NCBI GenBank assembly: GCA_020025885.1
Contig: JAHHRJ010000001.1
Span: 62,001-126,000, forward strand
Source: Butyricicoccus sp.
GTDB lineage: Bacteria > Bacillota > Clostridia > Oscillospirales > Butyricicoccaceae
Direction of reading: 5' to 3'
Length of the DNA: 64,000 nt
Positions 56,001 through 64,000 of the stretch are shown piece after piece. The translations under genes and the position numbers were made by a program. Each line of letters starts with the position of its first letter. The stretch's first letter is position 1. Below the pieces are notes generated by a model that was not told where the DNA came from, did not search any database, and saw only the letters and a list, made by a program, of their open reading frames with translations.

Positions 56001-57377
56001 AAGGAAAACGTGTTTAAGGCAGGTACAGTTTCGGGTATTCAGGACAAGACCGCTTACGGATATGTGAAAAAGTACCTGGAAGAACGCGGACGTGCCGTCA
56101 ATCGTGCAGAAGAAAATCGTTTGACGCTGGGCTGTACCGGCGTAAAACGTACCACAGGTCAGCACCCCGGCGGCATGGTCGTTGTGCCGGACACCTATGA
56201 AATTTACGATTTCTGTCCTATCCAGCACCCGGCGGACGATGTAGCAGGCGGACTTTTGACCACACACTTTGAATTTAAGTATCTGCATGATACGCTGCTG
56301 AAGCTGGACGAGCTGGGTCACGATGTGCCCACCTTCTATAAATACTTTGAAGAGTATACGGGCATTGCGGTAGACAGCATTCCCATGAACGACCCCAAGG
56401 TGTATTCGCTTTTGACTTCGCCGGAAGCACTTGGCGTAACGCCGGAGCAAATCGACAGCCAGACCGGCACCTTCGGTATTCCGGAAATGGGTACCAACTT
56501 TGTTCGTGGTATGCTGCAGGACGCACAGCCCAAGAACTTTTCGGAGCTGACCCAGATTTCCGGCCTATCTCACGGTACGGACGTTTGGACCGGTAATGCG
56601 GACGAACTGATTCGCAATGGTACCTGTACCATTGCAGAGGTGATCGGATGCCGTGACAGTATTATGCTGTACCTGATTCGTAAAGGCCTTGAGCCAAAGA
56701 TGGCATTTGACATCATGGAGGCTGTGCGTAAAGGCCGTGTGGCAAAGGGCGGTTTTGCGCCCGGTTGGGAAGAAGCAATGCGTGAGCATGATGTGCCGGA
56801 CTGGTACATTGAATCCTGCCGCAAGATCAAGTATATGTTCCCGAAGGCCCATGCTGTGGCTTACCTGATGGCGGCAATTCGTCTGATGTGGTTTAAGCTC
56901 TACAAGCCGCAGGCGTTCTATGCGGTGTACTTTACGGTACGCGGCGACGATATTGACTACGAGGCTGCTGTGGGCGGCAAGGCCGTTGCACGCCAGCACA
57001 TGAAAGAGGTCAATGCGCGTCTGCGCGGTCCGAAGGAAGAACGTGTTGCCAAGGACGAAGATTTGCTGGTTTCGCTGCAGATTGTAAACGAAATGCTAGA
57101 GCGCGGTTATGAGTTTTTGCCCATTGAATTGGGTAAGAGCTACGCCAGCAAATATGTGGTTGAGGACGATAAAGTACGATTGCCGTTCTCTGCCATGAAG
57201 GGCGTTGGCGGCGCTGCAGCCGATGCGCTGGAAAAAGCAACCATCAACGGTCAGGAATATCTGTCCATTGAAGAATTGCAGGCGGCATCCGGCGTGGGCA
57301 GCAGCGTAATTGATAAATTGCGCGAAGTTGGCGCACTGGGTGACCTGCCGGAAAGCAGTCAGGTCAGCTTCTTCTGA
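53079..57377 (+). CDS. polC: DNA polymerase III alpha subunit, PolC type
   Basis: 1432 residues from ATG 53079, nine bases after GGAAAGGAGA. Order: N-terminal domain; OB fold (about 200-315, GKCIIWGDVFAKETKG); PHP domain split around the exonuclease, beginning RVELHLHTKLSSMDGFCDP; DEDDh proofreading exonuclease near 405-575 with FCIFDTETTGLDPG and NANGFDMRF; zinc cysteines CPKC/CPKCGEKL near 905-940; polymerase palm with PDIDLNFSGEY; and C-terminal helix-hairpin-helix region (FSAMKGVGGAAADAL). It is the replicative polymerase of low-GC Gram-positives. A terminator follows. Confidence 0.97.
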   Translation: MQPMVSKLWPQFMADPDFAAHFGNVIVEKAEMFRVDKKILFTLRSVAPLDPMMCARLLASLEADFAGYELKIRNCFGYAHLDAAALQMLLEEMKAEGIPINGFLDGVKIEINGKNIRLGARNGIHILNEVEFPRLLAERIEQRTGVKPAVELYSMADATQLAKQEERLEKKTAAPVVAFEKKSTGTVVHMDGLELAEKPCTIFHGKMFKPHDPTPLKDLGGEGGKCIIWGDVFAKETKGNFRKIYTVSITDYTGSINLKVRAQEGEDASKWEEIANGATVIVRGDCTYDKYERDYVVYPYDVLIVERKKREDNAPEKRVELHLHTKLSSMDGFCDPGGIVKLAHSMGHRAIAITDHGVCQGYPEAMLAADNIHKKDPDFKVIYGCELYFVDDMIPCVYGPKDEPLSGSFCIFDTETTGLDPGSEYLTEIGAVIVENGQIVDHFDTFVKPPKLITPRITELTGISNEMVADAPDEKEAFEKFLAFADGRILVAHNANGFDMRFLRAIARRHNMEWDCTYIDTLTMTQALCPGLGNYKQTNIYKHLELGKYNAHRANEDSEALAEIFCVLLGDLAEKEITRVSEINTGLGGNKEVLKKKYYHLIVLVKNQIGLKNLYKLVSEAHVTNFFKKPRVPRSSLNKWREGLILTSACEAGELYRAVVDGRSYDELKKIASYYDVLEVQPLGNNEYMVRDGKVPSMETIKDFNRTIIQLGEDLHKPVIATGDVHFQEPEDAIYRAVLQAGNGFKDADHQPPLYYRTTEDMLSQFNYLPREKAYEIVVTNPNKIAASIDNNLRAIPRGTYPPSIEGAEQQLRDATWEHAKRDYGDPLPKIVEDRLNKELDSICGHGYAVLYVIAVKLVAYSNAGGYQVGSRGSVGSSAVAHFSGISEVNSLPPHYRCPKCKYSEFILDGSVDDGFDLPDKTCPKCGEKLIVDGHDIPFETFLGFYGDKEPDIDLNFSGEYQSNVHRYTEELFGKENVFKAGTVSGIQDKTAYGYVKKYLEERGRAVNRAEENRLTLGCTGVKRTTGQHPGGMVVVPDTYEIYDFCPIQHPADDVAGGLLTTHFEFKYLHDTLLKLDELGHDVPTFYKYFEEYTGIAVDSIPMNDPKVYSLLTSPEALGVTPEQIDSQTGTFGIPEMGTNFVRGMLQDAQPKNFSELTQISGLSHGTDVWTGNADELIRNGTCTIAEVIGCRDSIMLYLIRKGLEPKMAFDIMEAVRKGRVAKGGFAPGWEEAMREHDVPDWYIESCRKIKYMFPKAHAVAYLMAAIRLMWFKLYKPQAFYAVYFTVRGDDIDYEAAVGGKAVARQHMKEVNARLRGPKEERVAKDEDLLVSLQIVNEMLERGYEFLPIELGKSYASKYVVEDDKVRLPFSAMKGVGGAAADALEKATINGQEYLSIEELQAASGVGSSVIDKLREVGALGDLPESSQVSFF

Positions 57378-57388
57378 GAATAATAGCG

Positions 57389-57419
57389 AAAAGCTCCCTT
57401 GCAAAAGGGAGCTTTTTTC
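57389..57419 (+). terminator. polC terminator
   Basis: AAAAGCTCCCTT and AAGGGAGCTTTTTT pair around GCAA; ends the core operon. Confidence 0.9.
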
Positions 57420-57456
57420 ATAAGAAAAAAGAAGTTTGCACGGAACTGATAAGCGA

Positions 57457-57486
57457 TTGACAATGCAGGGCGGAAGATAGTATTTT
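57457..57486 (+). promoter_or_regulatory. bioY promoter (tentative)
   Basis: TTGACA, 18-base spacer, TATTTT, 29 bases before the ATG. I see no clear BirA half-sites (TTGTAAAC/GGTTTACAA) around it. Confidence 0.45.
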
Positions 57487-57514
57487 ATAAAAAAGAAAAT
57501 TTGGAAGTGAGAAA

Positions 57515-58054
57515 ATGAATCGTACAAAAACAAAAGAACTCGTTTACGTCGGCATTTTTGCAGCGTTGATGGCGGTCTGTGCCTGGATTCAGATTCCGGG
57601 ACCGGTTCCATTTACCTTGCAGACCTTTGCGGTTTTTCTGGCAGCTGGTTTGTTGGGCGGCAAGTGCGGTACGCTGGCGGTGTTCGTGTATATTTTGTTG
57701 GGCGCAGTTGGCCTTCCGGTATTTTCTGGATTTAGGGGAGGCTTGGGCGCTTTATTTGGTACCACCGGCGGCTATATCTTTGGATTTTTATTTTCGGCGT
57801 TGCTGATGTGGGGCATAGAAAAGGCATTTGGCAAAGGCACTGGTGTTCTGTTGCTGTCGATGCTTCTGGGCCTTTTGGTGTGCTACGCAATCGGCACAGC
57901 ATGGTTCATGCTGATATATACAAAGTCTACGGGTGCAGTCGGTGTGACAACGGTACTGGGATGGTGCGTGATTCCATTTATCATTCCGGATTGCCTGAAA
58001 ATTCTGCTGGCGATGTTTATGACCAATCGCCTGAAAAAATTTGTGCGGATTTGA
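57515..58054 (+). CDS. bioY: Biotin transporter BioY (ECF S component)
   Basis: 179 residues, six membrane spans. VYVGIFAALMAVCAWIQIPGPVPFTLQTFAVFLAAGLLGGKCG and YILLGAVGLPVFSGFRGGLGALFGTTGGYIFGF contain the BioY signature, including the loop that holds biotin. It imports biotin, alone or with a shared ECF energising module that must be encoded elsewhere. No biotin synthesis gene lies nearby. Monocistronic, with a terminator after the gene. Confidence 0.95.
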   Translation: MNRTKTKELVYVGIFAALMAVCAWIQIPGPVPFTLQTFAVFLAAGLLGGKCGTLAVFVYILLGAVGLPVFSGFRGGLGALFGTTGGYIFGFLFSALLMWGIEKAFGKGTGVLLLSMLLGLLVCYAIGTAWFMLIYTKSTGAVGVTTVLGWCVIPFIIPDCLKILLAMFMTNRLKKFVRI

Positions 58055-58063
58055 ATGTAAAAG

Positions 58064-58106
58064 AAAAGGAGCTTCTCTCTGTGATAGAGAAAAGCTCCTT
58101 TTTTTA
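58064..58106. terminator. Terminator between bioY and convergent epimerase gene
   Basis: AAAGGAGCTTCTCTC pairs with AGAGAAAAGCTCCTTTTTTT around TGTGAT; usable on both strands. Confidence 0.85.
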
Positions 58107-58117
58107 GTGTGAGAAAA

Positions 58118-59215
58118 TCAGTCCAGATACTGGATTTTACCAGGCTGGATGCCCTGGATACCCATGCCGGGTGCTGTGCTGACGGTGATATCTTTTTCGC
58201 AGAATACCGCACCGCCCAGGATGGGGTCTTCGCTGCAAAGCACAGGACCGTCCAGATCCACTTTCGTGATGATCTGCTTGGCGCAGGCCAGATGCACAGC
58301 AGCGTTTACGCTGATTTTTGCTTCCAGCATACAGCCAATCATGCACTCTACGCCGTAGCTTTCGGCGGCGCTGGCAATGTGCAGAGCATTATAAATGCCG
58401 CCACACTTCATCAGCTTGATGTTCACATAATCAGCGGCACGCATCTGCATGATGCGCAGTGCATCCCGGTCACTGAATACGCTTTCGTCTGCCAGAATGG
58501 GAACAGGAGAATGGTCGGTGACATATTTCAAGCCTTCCAGATCCCAGGCCGGTACAGGCTGCTCGCAGAATTCAATGTCCAGATCGAGCTCCTGCATTTG
58601 GTTCAGCAGGCGCACAGCCTGTTTCGGGTTCCAACCCTGATTGGCATCAATACGAATTTTTCGGTTGGGACCTGCGGTGCGGCGAATGGCCAGCAGTCGC
58701 TCCAAATCCTTTTCCGGCTCCTTGCCTACCTTGCATTTCAGTACCTGATAGCCGCGGTCAATGGCATTCTGGGTGTCCTTTGCCATTTCTTCGGGACTGT
58801 TTACGCTGATAGTAATGTCGGTTTCGATTTGCGTCCGATTGCCGCCCAGAAGCCGATACACCGGCAGGCCGCACAGCTGACCGTACAAATCGTACAGCGC
58901 CATATCGACAGCGGCTTTTGCACTGGTGTTGTGCAGGATACAGCCATTCATGGCAATCAGAATACTTTCCAAATCAGCCACATCTCGGCCCAGAATGGTG
59001 GGGGCAATGTGGTCCTGAATGGCACCAATGATGGCGCCAGTGGTGTCGCCGGTAATGACGCCGGTGGGCGGTGCTTCGCCATAACCAATATGACCGGTAT
59101 CCGTGTGCAGTTCGACTACAACGTCTTCCACGCTGGAAACGGAGCGCAGCGCCGTCTTAAAAGGCACGCGCAGCGGCACACTGATTTTACCAAGCCTTAC
59201 TTGGGTGATTTTCAT
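58118..59215 (-). CDS. L-Ala-D/L-Glu-type dipeptide epimerase
   Basis: 365 residues, enolase superfamily. The capping domain is at the start and end; the barrel carries LKCKVG (KxK base near 160), DANQGW and CEQP and ADES as the three metal ligands, and KLMKCGG with the second catalytic lysine. These are the residues of the muconate-lactonizing subgroup with dipeptide epimerases. It likely converts L-Ala-D-Glu from recycled wall peptides to L-Ala-L-Glu. It follows the M20 dipeptidase gene by 15 bases in one operon, which fits: the dipeptidase can then cleave the product. Confidence 0.88.
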   Translation of the reverse strand: MKITQVRLGKISVPLRVPFKTALRSVSSVEDVVVELHTDTGHIGYGEAPPTGVITGDTTGAIIGAIQDHIAPTILGRDVADLESILIAMNGCILHNTSAKAAVDMALYDLYGQLCGLPVYRLLGGNRTQIETDITISVNSPEEMAKDTQNAIDRGYQVLKCKVGKEPEKDLERLLAIRRTAGPNRKIRIDANQGWNPKQAVRLLNQMQELDLDIEFCEQPVPAWDLEGLKYVTDHSPVPILADESVFSDRDALRIMQMRAADYVNIKLMKCGGIYNALHIASAAESYGVECMIGCMLEAKISVNAAVHLACAKQIITKVDLDGPVLCSEDPILGGAVFCEKDITVSTAPGMGIQGIQPGKIQYLD

Positions 59216-59230
59216 AGGGATGCCCCCTTT

Positions 59231-60658
59231 TTACTCAGCCAGTGCGCGGATTGCGTCGGCGTAGATGCGAGCATTCAGGTAGAAGTGCTCCAGATCCATG
59301 AACTCGTCCGGCTCGTGCTCCTTCAGCTCCTCGTCCGGGAAGCCAGGGCCAAAGGCAAGAATGTTGGGAATGGACTTTGCGTAGGTGCCGCCGCCGATGC
59401 AGATTGCGCCGGACTTGTCGCCGGTATGCTTTTCGTATACAGCCAGCAACTTCTGAACCAGCTCGCTATCAGCAGGGCAGTACAGTGCTTCGTCGGTGCG
59501 CTCGTCCAGAACCTTCCAGCCTGCCTGCTCCAGTGCAGCGTTCAGCTTGGGGCCGCAGTCCTCAAAGTGGAAGGTGACGGGCCAACGGTAGTTGATGGTC
59601 ATGCGCAGAGCAGTTGCACCCTGGTACTCTTCCGGCTCACCGGCGCGGCGTGCAGGAAGAACCTTGCCTTCGTCGCAGTCAATCACGCCCAGGTTGAAGC
59701 TGAGCAGACCGGACAGTTCGTCTTCCAGTGCGATGTCGAAGCCTTCGCCGTGTACGTCCATGCCAATCTTGTCGGCAATCAGTGCGATTGCGTCCGCAGC
59801 ATCGCCGGACAGGGGCAGTTGCTTCAGGAACAGGCACAGGCGGCCAATGGCGTTTTCACCCTTTTCGGGCAGAGAACCATGTGCAGATACACCTTCAGCC
59901 TCGATGTGCAGGCCGGTTTCGGTGGGAGTGATATGAACGTGTTCCGGGTATTTCAGCTCAGCCAGAACAGAGACATCTTCCGGGCAGGCAATTTCTGCAA
60001 CAGCCTTTGCAGGAACGATGTTAGAGGCACTGCCGCCGTGGATGGACAGCAGCTTCCAGTCACCGCGCTGAACCAGCTTCTTTTCATAGGTGGTGATGGC
60101 AATGCCCTTTTCGCCGTTAATCAGGGGGTAGCTACCGTCCGGGGTGAAGCCGCAAACAGGAACTTCGCCGCCGTTTTCCATATAATACTTCATGTCATCG
60201 GAGCCGGTTTCTTCGTTGCAGCCGAACAGCACGCGCACGCGGCGGCTGGGCTTCCAGCCTTCGTCAGCCAGAGCCTTCAGGCCAAACAGAGCAGAAACAA
60301 CGGGACCTTTATCGTCTACGGTGCCGCGGCCATACAGGCGACCATCGGCGACAACAGGCTCATAAGGCTTGCACTTGGTCCAGCCGGTGCCTTCGGGAAC
60401 AACGTCCAGATGGCCCAGGACGGCAACCATCTCGTCGCCTTCGCCGTATTCGGCCCAGCCCAGATGACCGTCCATGTTGTAGGTCTTGAAGCCCATCTTG
60501 GCACTCAGGTCCAGAGCGGCTTTCAGGCATTCAGCAGCGCCTTTACCATAAGGTGCGCCGGGTGCGGGGGTATCTTCGACGCTCTTGATGCTGACCAGCT
60601 TTTTCAAAGCTTCCAGCATTTCGGGCTGCAGTTCGTTCAGTCTTGCGTTTATATCCAT
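59231..60658 (-). CDS. M20-family dipeptidase (PepV-like)
   Basis: 475 residues from the ATG at 60658 behind GGAGG; in-frame codons upstream lie beyond the promoter. Zinc ligands appear in LGHLDVVPEG and GRGTVDDKG, the catalytic Glu in CNEETGSDD, and further ligands near PDGSYPLI and CIGGGTYAKSIPN. A lid domain lies at about 190-390. PepV-type enzymes cleave dipeptides with a free N-terminus. First gene of a two-gene operon with the dipeptide epimerase. Confidence 0.9.
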   Translation of the reverse strand: MDINARLNELQPEMLEALKKLVSIKSVEDTPAPGAPYGKGAAECLKAALDLSAKMGFKTYNMDGHLGWAEYGEGDEMVAVLGHLDVVPEGTGWTKCKPYEPVVADGRLYGRGTVDDKGPVVSALFGLKALADEGWKPSRRVRVLFGCNEETGSDDMKYYMENGGEVPVCGFTPDGSYPLINGEKGIAITTYEKKLVQRGDWKLLSIHGGSASNIVPAKAVAEIACPEDVSVLAELKYPEHVHITPTETGLHIEAEGVSAHGSLPEKGENAIGRLCLFLKQLPLSGDAADAIALIADKIGMDVHGEGFDIALEDELSGLLSFNLGVIDCDEGKVLPARRAGEPEEYQGATALRMTINYRWPVTFHFEDCGPKLNAALEQAGWKVLDERTDEALYCPADSELVQKLLAVYEKHTGDKSGAICIGGGTYAKSIPNILAFGPGFPDEELKEHEPDEFMDLEHFYLNARIYADAIRALAE

Positions 60659-60697
60659 CTTGGTAACCTCCACAATATTGATGTGTATACTGCTTCT

Positions 60698-60725
60698 ATT
60701 ATATCCGCCTGTACGCACAAAGCAA
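60698..60725 (-). promoter_or_regulatory. Promoter of dipeptidase-epimerase operon
   Basis: On the - strand TTGCTT, 16-base spacer, TATAAT, 40 bases before the ATG. Confidence 0.65.
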
Positions 60726-60808
60726 GCAAAAACGTACGGTGTTTTTGCAGTGGGCTGGGTTTAAGAAAACAAGGTACTGCGTACACTACATAGAAGGGGG
60801 AGATGCAG

Positions 60809-61972
60809 ATGAAAAAGAAAAAGCTGCCTGACGAACAAAATGTCCATCGGGCGCCGGAGGGAACATTGCTTGGACGCCAACACCCGATGGATTTACCGTT
60901 TCTGATTCTGGTGTTGATTCTGGTGGCGGCAGGACTGATTGTTCTGTTCAGTGCCAGTTATGCAGTGGGAATGTATCGCCGCGGAGATCCGTATACCTAC
61001 ATTCGTCCACAGCTTTTATTTGCGGGCATTGGACTGTGTGCCATGTATGTAGCCAGCCGCATAGATTATCATATCTATCATAAACTGGCGTGGCCCATTT
61101 TGGGCGTGGCACTGATTTTGCTGGCGCTGGTATTGGTCATGCCGGAATACAACGGTTGTAAGCGATGGATCGTGCTTCCCGGACTGGGCACGCTGCAGCC
61201 CAGCGAAATTGCCAAATTTGCGGTCGTGCTGGTGTTCAGCCACATGATCGCGCTGAATCATCCGCAGATGGGCAGCTTTCGAGTGGGCGTTTTGCCGTTT
61301 GCTATTGTGTTGGGAACAGTGGCGGTGCTGATGCTGCTGGAGCCGCACTTGTCGGGTACGCTGCTGATTTTGGGCATTGGCGCAGTATTGATGTTTGTGG
61401 GTGGTACAGGGCTGCGATGGTTTGCGATGGCCGGCGCAGGCGGTGTGGCTGCCATCGGTGCGGCAGTGGTGCTGATGCCGGACCTGGTGCCTTATGCAAT
61501 GGACCGCTTTTCCAGCTGGCTGGATCCGTTTGCGGACCCGTTGGGAGATGGACACCAGACGATTCAAAGCCTGTATGCCATCGGAAGCGGCGGCGCAGTG
61601 GGTTTGGGCCTTGGCAACAGCCGCCAAAAACATTTGTTTGTACCGGAACCCCAGAACGATTTTATTTTTTCAATCCTGTGTGAGGAAATGGGCTTTGTGG
61701 GCGCATGCTTGGTGCTGCTGTTATTTGTTTTGTTGCTGCTGCGCGGCATGACCATTGCCACCCGTGCGCCGGATAAATTCGGGGCACTTTTGGTAGTGGG
61801 ATTCACCATTCAGGTCACTTTACAGGCGGTCTTGAATGTGGCAGTTGTGACCAATACCATCCCCAATACCGGCATCAGCCTGCCGTTCTTCTCTTCGGGC
61901 GGCACCAGCTTGGTGATGTTGTTGGGCGAAATGGGCGTGATTCTTTCGGTTTCGCGGCACGGAACCCAATAA
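60809..61972 (+). CDS. ftsW: FtsW-type SEDS glycosyltransferase
   Basis: 387 residues from ATG 60809, eight bases after GGGGG; ATG 60803 is too near that site. Ten membrane spans. SEDS landmarks: VLFSASYAVGMYRRGDPY, NGCKRWIVLPGLGTLQPSEIAKFAVVLV (catalytic region), LLEPHLSGTLLIL, the big loop with ALGLG-type GLGNSRQKHLFVPEPQNDFIFSILCEEMG, and NTGISLPFFSSGGTSLVMLLGEMG. It polymerises septal peptidoglycan. The proximity of murA and ftsZ favours FtsW over RodA. Confidence 0.92.
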   Translation: MKKKKLPDEQNVHRAPEGTLLGRQHPMDLPFLILVLILVAAGLIVLFSASYAVGMYRRGDPYTYIRPQLLFAGIGLCAMYVASRIDYHIYHKLAWPILGVALILLALVLVMPEYNGCKRWIVLPGLGTLQPSEIAKFAVVLVFSHMIALNHPQMGSFRVGVLPFAIVLGTVAVLMLLEPHLSGTLLILGIGAVLMFVGGTGLRWFAMAGAGGVAAIGAAVVLMPDLVPYAMDRFSSWLDPFADPLGDGHQTIQSLYAIGSGGAVGLGLGNSRQKHLFVPEPQNDFIFSILCEEMGFVGACLVLLLFVLLLLRGMTIATRAPDKFGALLVVGFTIQVTLQAVLNVAVVTNTIPNTGISLPFFSSGGTSLVMLLGEMGVILSVSRHGTQ

Positions 61973-62045
61973 ATCAATCTGCTTTTTCACGGAAAAGTGC
62001 CGTTTGGCATAAGGTGGGATATCTTGTGGGAACGGAGGCTTTTCT

Positions 62046-63308
62046 ATGACAGAAATTTTAGAAATTTGGGGCGGTCACCCGCTGTGCGGAACGGTGGAGA
62101 TTCCTTCTGCAAAAAATAGTGTCCTGCCGCTGCTGGCGGCTTCGGTGTTATGCCGGGAGAAGGTCTGCCTGGAAAAGATCCCACAGCTTTCAGATGTACA
62201 GGTGAGCCTTGCACTGCTGCGGGAACTTGGCGTTTCGGCCAGACAGAGTGGGAATCGTGTGCTGATTGATGCGGAACGGGACATCAGCAGTTCGCTGTCC
62301 ACCGAAATGATGCGAAAAATGCGCGCTTCGGTTTTGTTTTTGGCTCCGGTTTTGTCCAGAACAGGTGCGGTCGATGCAAGCCTGCCCGGCGGCTGCAAAC
62401 TGGGCGCGCGCCCCATTGACATCCATCTGGACGGGCTAGAGAAAATGGGCGCAACGATCCACTGGCACGAAGAACGGCTGTATCTGCGTGCGCCCCATGG
62501 ACTGAAAGGAACCGAATATACACTGCGCTGCCCCAGCGTGGGGGCAACCGAAACCCTGTTGATGGCGGCGGTTTGTGCAAAGGGGACAACGGTTTTGCAT
62601 GGAACCGCAAGAGAACCGGAAATCATGGATCTGGCAGATTTTCTCAACACCTGCGGCGGACATATTACAGGTGCAGGATCGGATACGATTCGCATTGAAG
62701 GCGTGCCGAGCCTTTTGGGCGGAACGTATACGCCTGTGCCGGACCGCATTGTGGCGGCAACCGTGGCTTGCGCCTGTGCGGCAGCAGGCGGCTGCATTAC
62801 GATGCATGGTGTGCAGGCAGAACTGTTTGAACCAGTGTTGGAAGTACTGGAAAAAGCAGGCTGTACAGTGCAAAGAGAAAACGAAAGCGTCACGGTCGAG
62901 CGAAGACAACTGCTGCACGGCGTGGGACTTGTGGAAACAGGTGTATATCCGGGCTTCCCAACCGATGCGGCACCGCTGCTGGCAGCAGCATTATTGCAGG
63001 CGGAAGGAGAAAGCTGTATCCGTGATACGATTTTTCCCAAGCGATTTGCCTGCGCAGAAGGATTTTCTGCAATGGGAGCACAGGTACAGCTGGAAGGTCC
63101 GGCGCTGCATATCTATCAGGGAAAAGCAATGCATGGTGCAAGGGTACGAGCACAGGATCTGCGCGGCGGTGCGGCACTGGCCATTGCAGCGCTTGGAACG
63201 GCAGGAAAAACGGAAATCAGCGATGTTTTTTACATGAAACGAGGCTACGAAGATATGAAAAGTCTGTTTCGCCAACTGGGGGTCAAGGTGCGCACGAAGA
63301 AAAAGTGA
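62046..63308 (+). CDS. murA: UDP-GlcNAc 1-carboxyvinyltransferase
   Basis: 420 residues, normal length. SAKNSVLPLLAAS near 20 has the catalytic Lys; ASLPGGCKLGARPIDIHL near 115-130 has the phosphoenolpyruvate-binding and fosfomycin-target Cys; EPEIMDLADFLNTCGGHITGAGSDTIRIEGV and DLRGGAALAIAAL further match. First committed step of peptidoglycan synthesis. It lies 73 bases after ftsW and before ftsZ, a division-and-wall cluster; Firmicutes often have a second murA elsewhere. Confidence 0.95.
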   Translation: MTEILEIWGGHPLCGTVEIPSAKNSVLPLLAASVLCREKVCLEKIPQLSDVQVSLALLRELGVSARQSGNRVLIDAERDISSSLSTEMMRKMRASVLFLAPVLSRTGAVDASLPGGCKLGARPIDIHLDGLEKMGATIHWHEERLYLRAPHGLKGTEYTLRCPSVGATETLLMAAVCAKGTTVLHGTAREPEIMDLADFLNTCGGHITGAGSDTIRIEGVPSLLGGTYTPVPDRIVAATVACACAAAGGCITMHGVQAELFEPVLEVLEKAGCTVQRENESVTVERRQLLHGVGLVETGVYPGFPTDAAPLLAAALLQAEGESCIRDTIFPKRFACAEGFSAMGAQVQLEGPALHIYQGKAMHGARVRAQDLRGGAALAIAALGTAGKTEISDVFYMKRGYEDMKSLFRQLGVKVRTKKK

Positions 63309-63463
63309 AAATCTCTTTAAGTTTTTCCGTCGGGAGCCAAAAATTCCTTGTAATTGCCATAAAATGATGTTAAAATTAGACTGTTATGATATACCCGTTC
63401 ATGTAGAAAAAATGTAGTATATATGAGCGAAAATATACTATTTGTAGTTGGAGGAAAATCAAT

Positions 63464-64000
63464 ATGGCTTTCATGCTGGATGAAGGAACCGAGGAAAACG
63501 TTACTAATATTAAGGTCGTCGGCGTTGGCGGCGGCGGTGGCAATGCAGTGAACCGCATGGTTCTCTCCGGTTTGGAGGGCGTGGAATTCATTGCTATGAA
63601 TACGGATGCCCAGGCTCTGTTTAAGAACCAGGCTACCATGAAGACCCAGATTGGCTCTAAACTGACCAAGGGCCGCGGCGCAGGCGCAGACCCCGAAATC
63701 GGCCAGCGCGCTGCAGAAGAAAGCAAAGATGAGATTGCCAATGCACTGAAGGGTGCACAGATGGTATTTATTACAGCCGGCATGGGCGGCGGCACCGGCA
63801 CTGGTGCTGCACCCGTTGTTGCTGAGGTTGCACACGACCTGGGCATTCTGACGGTCGGTATTGTGACTAAGCCTTTCGGCTTTGAAGGCAAGCGCAAGAT
63901 GGGCCTGGCTGAGCAGGGTATTGCAAAGCTGATGGAACACGTGGACAGCCTGATCGTGATTCCCAACGAGCGCCTGAAGCAGATCAGCGCTGAAAAGATC
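63464..64000 (+). CDS. ftsZ: Cell division protein FtsZ, 3' partial
   Basis: The first 179 residues are inside the window; the frame is open at the right edge. ATG 63464 follows GGAGGAAAA. IKVVGVGGGGGNAVNRMV, FIAMNTDAQAL, GRGAGADPEIGQRAAEES and the tubulin signature GMGGGTGTGAAPVVA are all present, so the GTP site is complete as far as visible. It forms the division ring. The 155 bases before it contain an AT-rich leader with several possible -10 boxes (for example TTAAAAT near 63370) but no unambiguous promoter. Confidence 0.97.
   Translation, partial: MAFMLDEGTEENVTNIKVVGVGGGGGNAVNRMVLSGLEGVEFIAMNTDAQALFKNQATMKTQIGSKLTKGRGAGADPEIGQRAAEESKDEIANALKGAQMVFITAGMGGGTGTGAAPVVAEVAHDLGILTVGIVTKPFGFEGKRKMGLAEQGIAKLMEHVDSLIVIPNERLKQISAEKI

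Noticed and set aside
54546..56450. 634-residue open frame on the - strand inside polC
   Set aside because: No ribosome site or known motif; polC on the other strand is certain.
57440..57520. BirA operator before bioY
   Set aside because: No paired TTGTAAAC-type half-sites at the expected spacing could be found.
58109..60793. 894-residue open frame on the + strand
   Set aside because: It runs antisense to the epimerase and dipeptidase, both of which have full catalytic motifs on the - strand; the long frame follows from their codon bias.

Overview
The window looks like a chromosome segment of a low-redundancy gut Clostridia species. My best guess is the Oscillospiraceae/Ruminococcaceae group around Faecalibacterium, Gemmiger and Subdoligranulum. 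The basis is Firmicutes-type signals (AAGGAGG ribosome sites, TTGACA-17-TATAAT promoters, many hairpin terminators), PolC, the order pyrH-frr-uppS-cdsA-dxr-rseP-ispG-polC, FabT/FakB-like genes, and phage families common in gut Firmicutes. The genus is inference; no rRNA gene is present.

Positions 1-26780 are the right-hand part of a tailed (siphovirus-type) prophage, all on the + strand; integrase, repressor and replication genes would lie upstream. In order: RecU-like resolvase, YopX-like protein, small accessory genes, a lipoprotein and an ArpU-like regulator (2-2789); terminase, portal, MuF head protein, scaffold and capsid (3045-10650); head-tail connectors, tail tube, chaperones and tape measure (10652-16056); baseplate and fibre genes (16056-20805); then lysozyme, a small protein resembling the Acb2/Tad1 anti-defence sponge, and holin (20823-22723). 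The MuF head protein ends in a recognisable ADP-ribosyltransferase domain and is followed, with overlap, by a small gene that may be its immunity protein. After a 750-bp terminator-rich gap, a second fibre-lysozyme-holin cassette (23474-26733) repeats the end of the phage with its own promoter. It is either a duplicated or swapped module or the remnant of a second prophage. An intact tRNA-Leu(CAG) marks the end.

Positions 27000-46450 carry host metabolic and regulatory units: a LysR regulator divergent from an AGCS amino-acid symporter; peptide deformylase; a folate/methionine unit (metF, MetH activation domain, metH); a FabT-like MarR regulator with a FakB/DegV fatty-acid-binding protein under a promoter bracketed by two palindromes; a lipoprotein behind a broken ribbon-helix-helix gene; and KdpDE two-component genes convergent with a Trk potassium uptake operon (trkH plus two TrkA-type genes). 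A three-gene unit of unknown role follows tRNA-Ala(CGC): a small unknown protein, a degenerate Spo0A-like response regulator and a histidine-kinase-like protein.

Positions 46500-64000 are core genes: pyrH, frr, uppS, cdsA, dxr, rseP, ispG, polC (nucleotide, ribosome recycling, lipid and isoprenoid, DNA replication), bioY, a murein-peptide salvage pair (dipeptide epimerase and M20 dipeptidase, - strand), and the division/wall genes ftsW, murA and the start of ftsZ, which runs off the right edge. I saw no CRISPR array, insertion sequence or rRNA gene.
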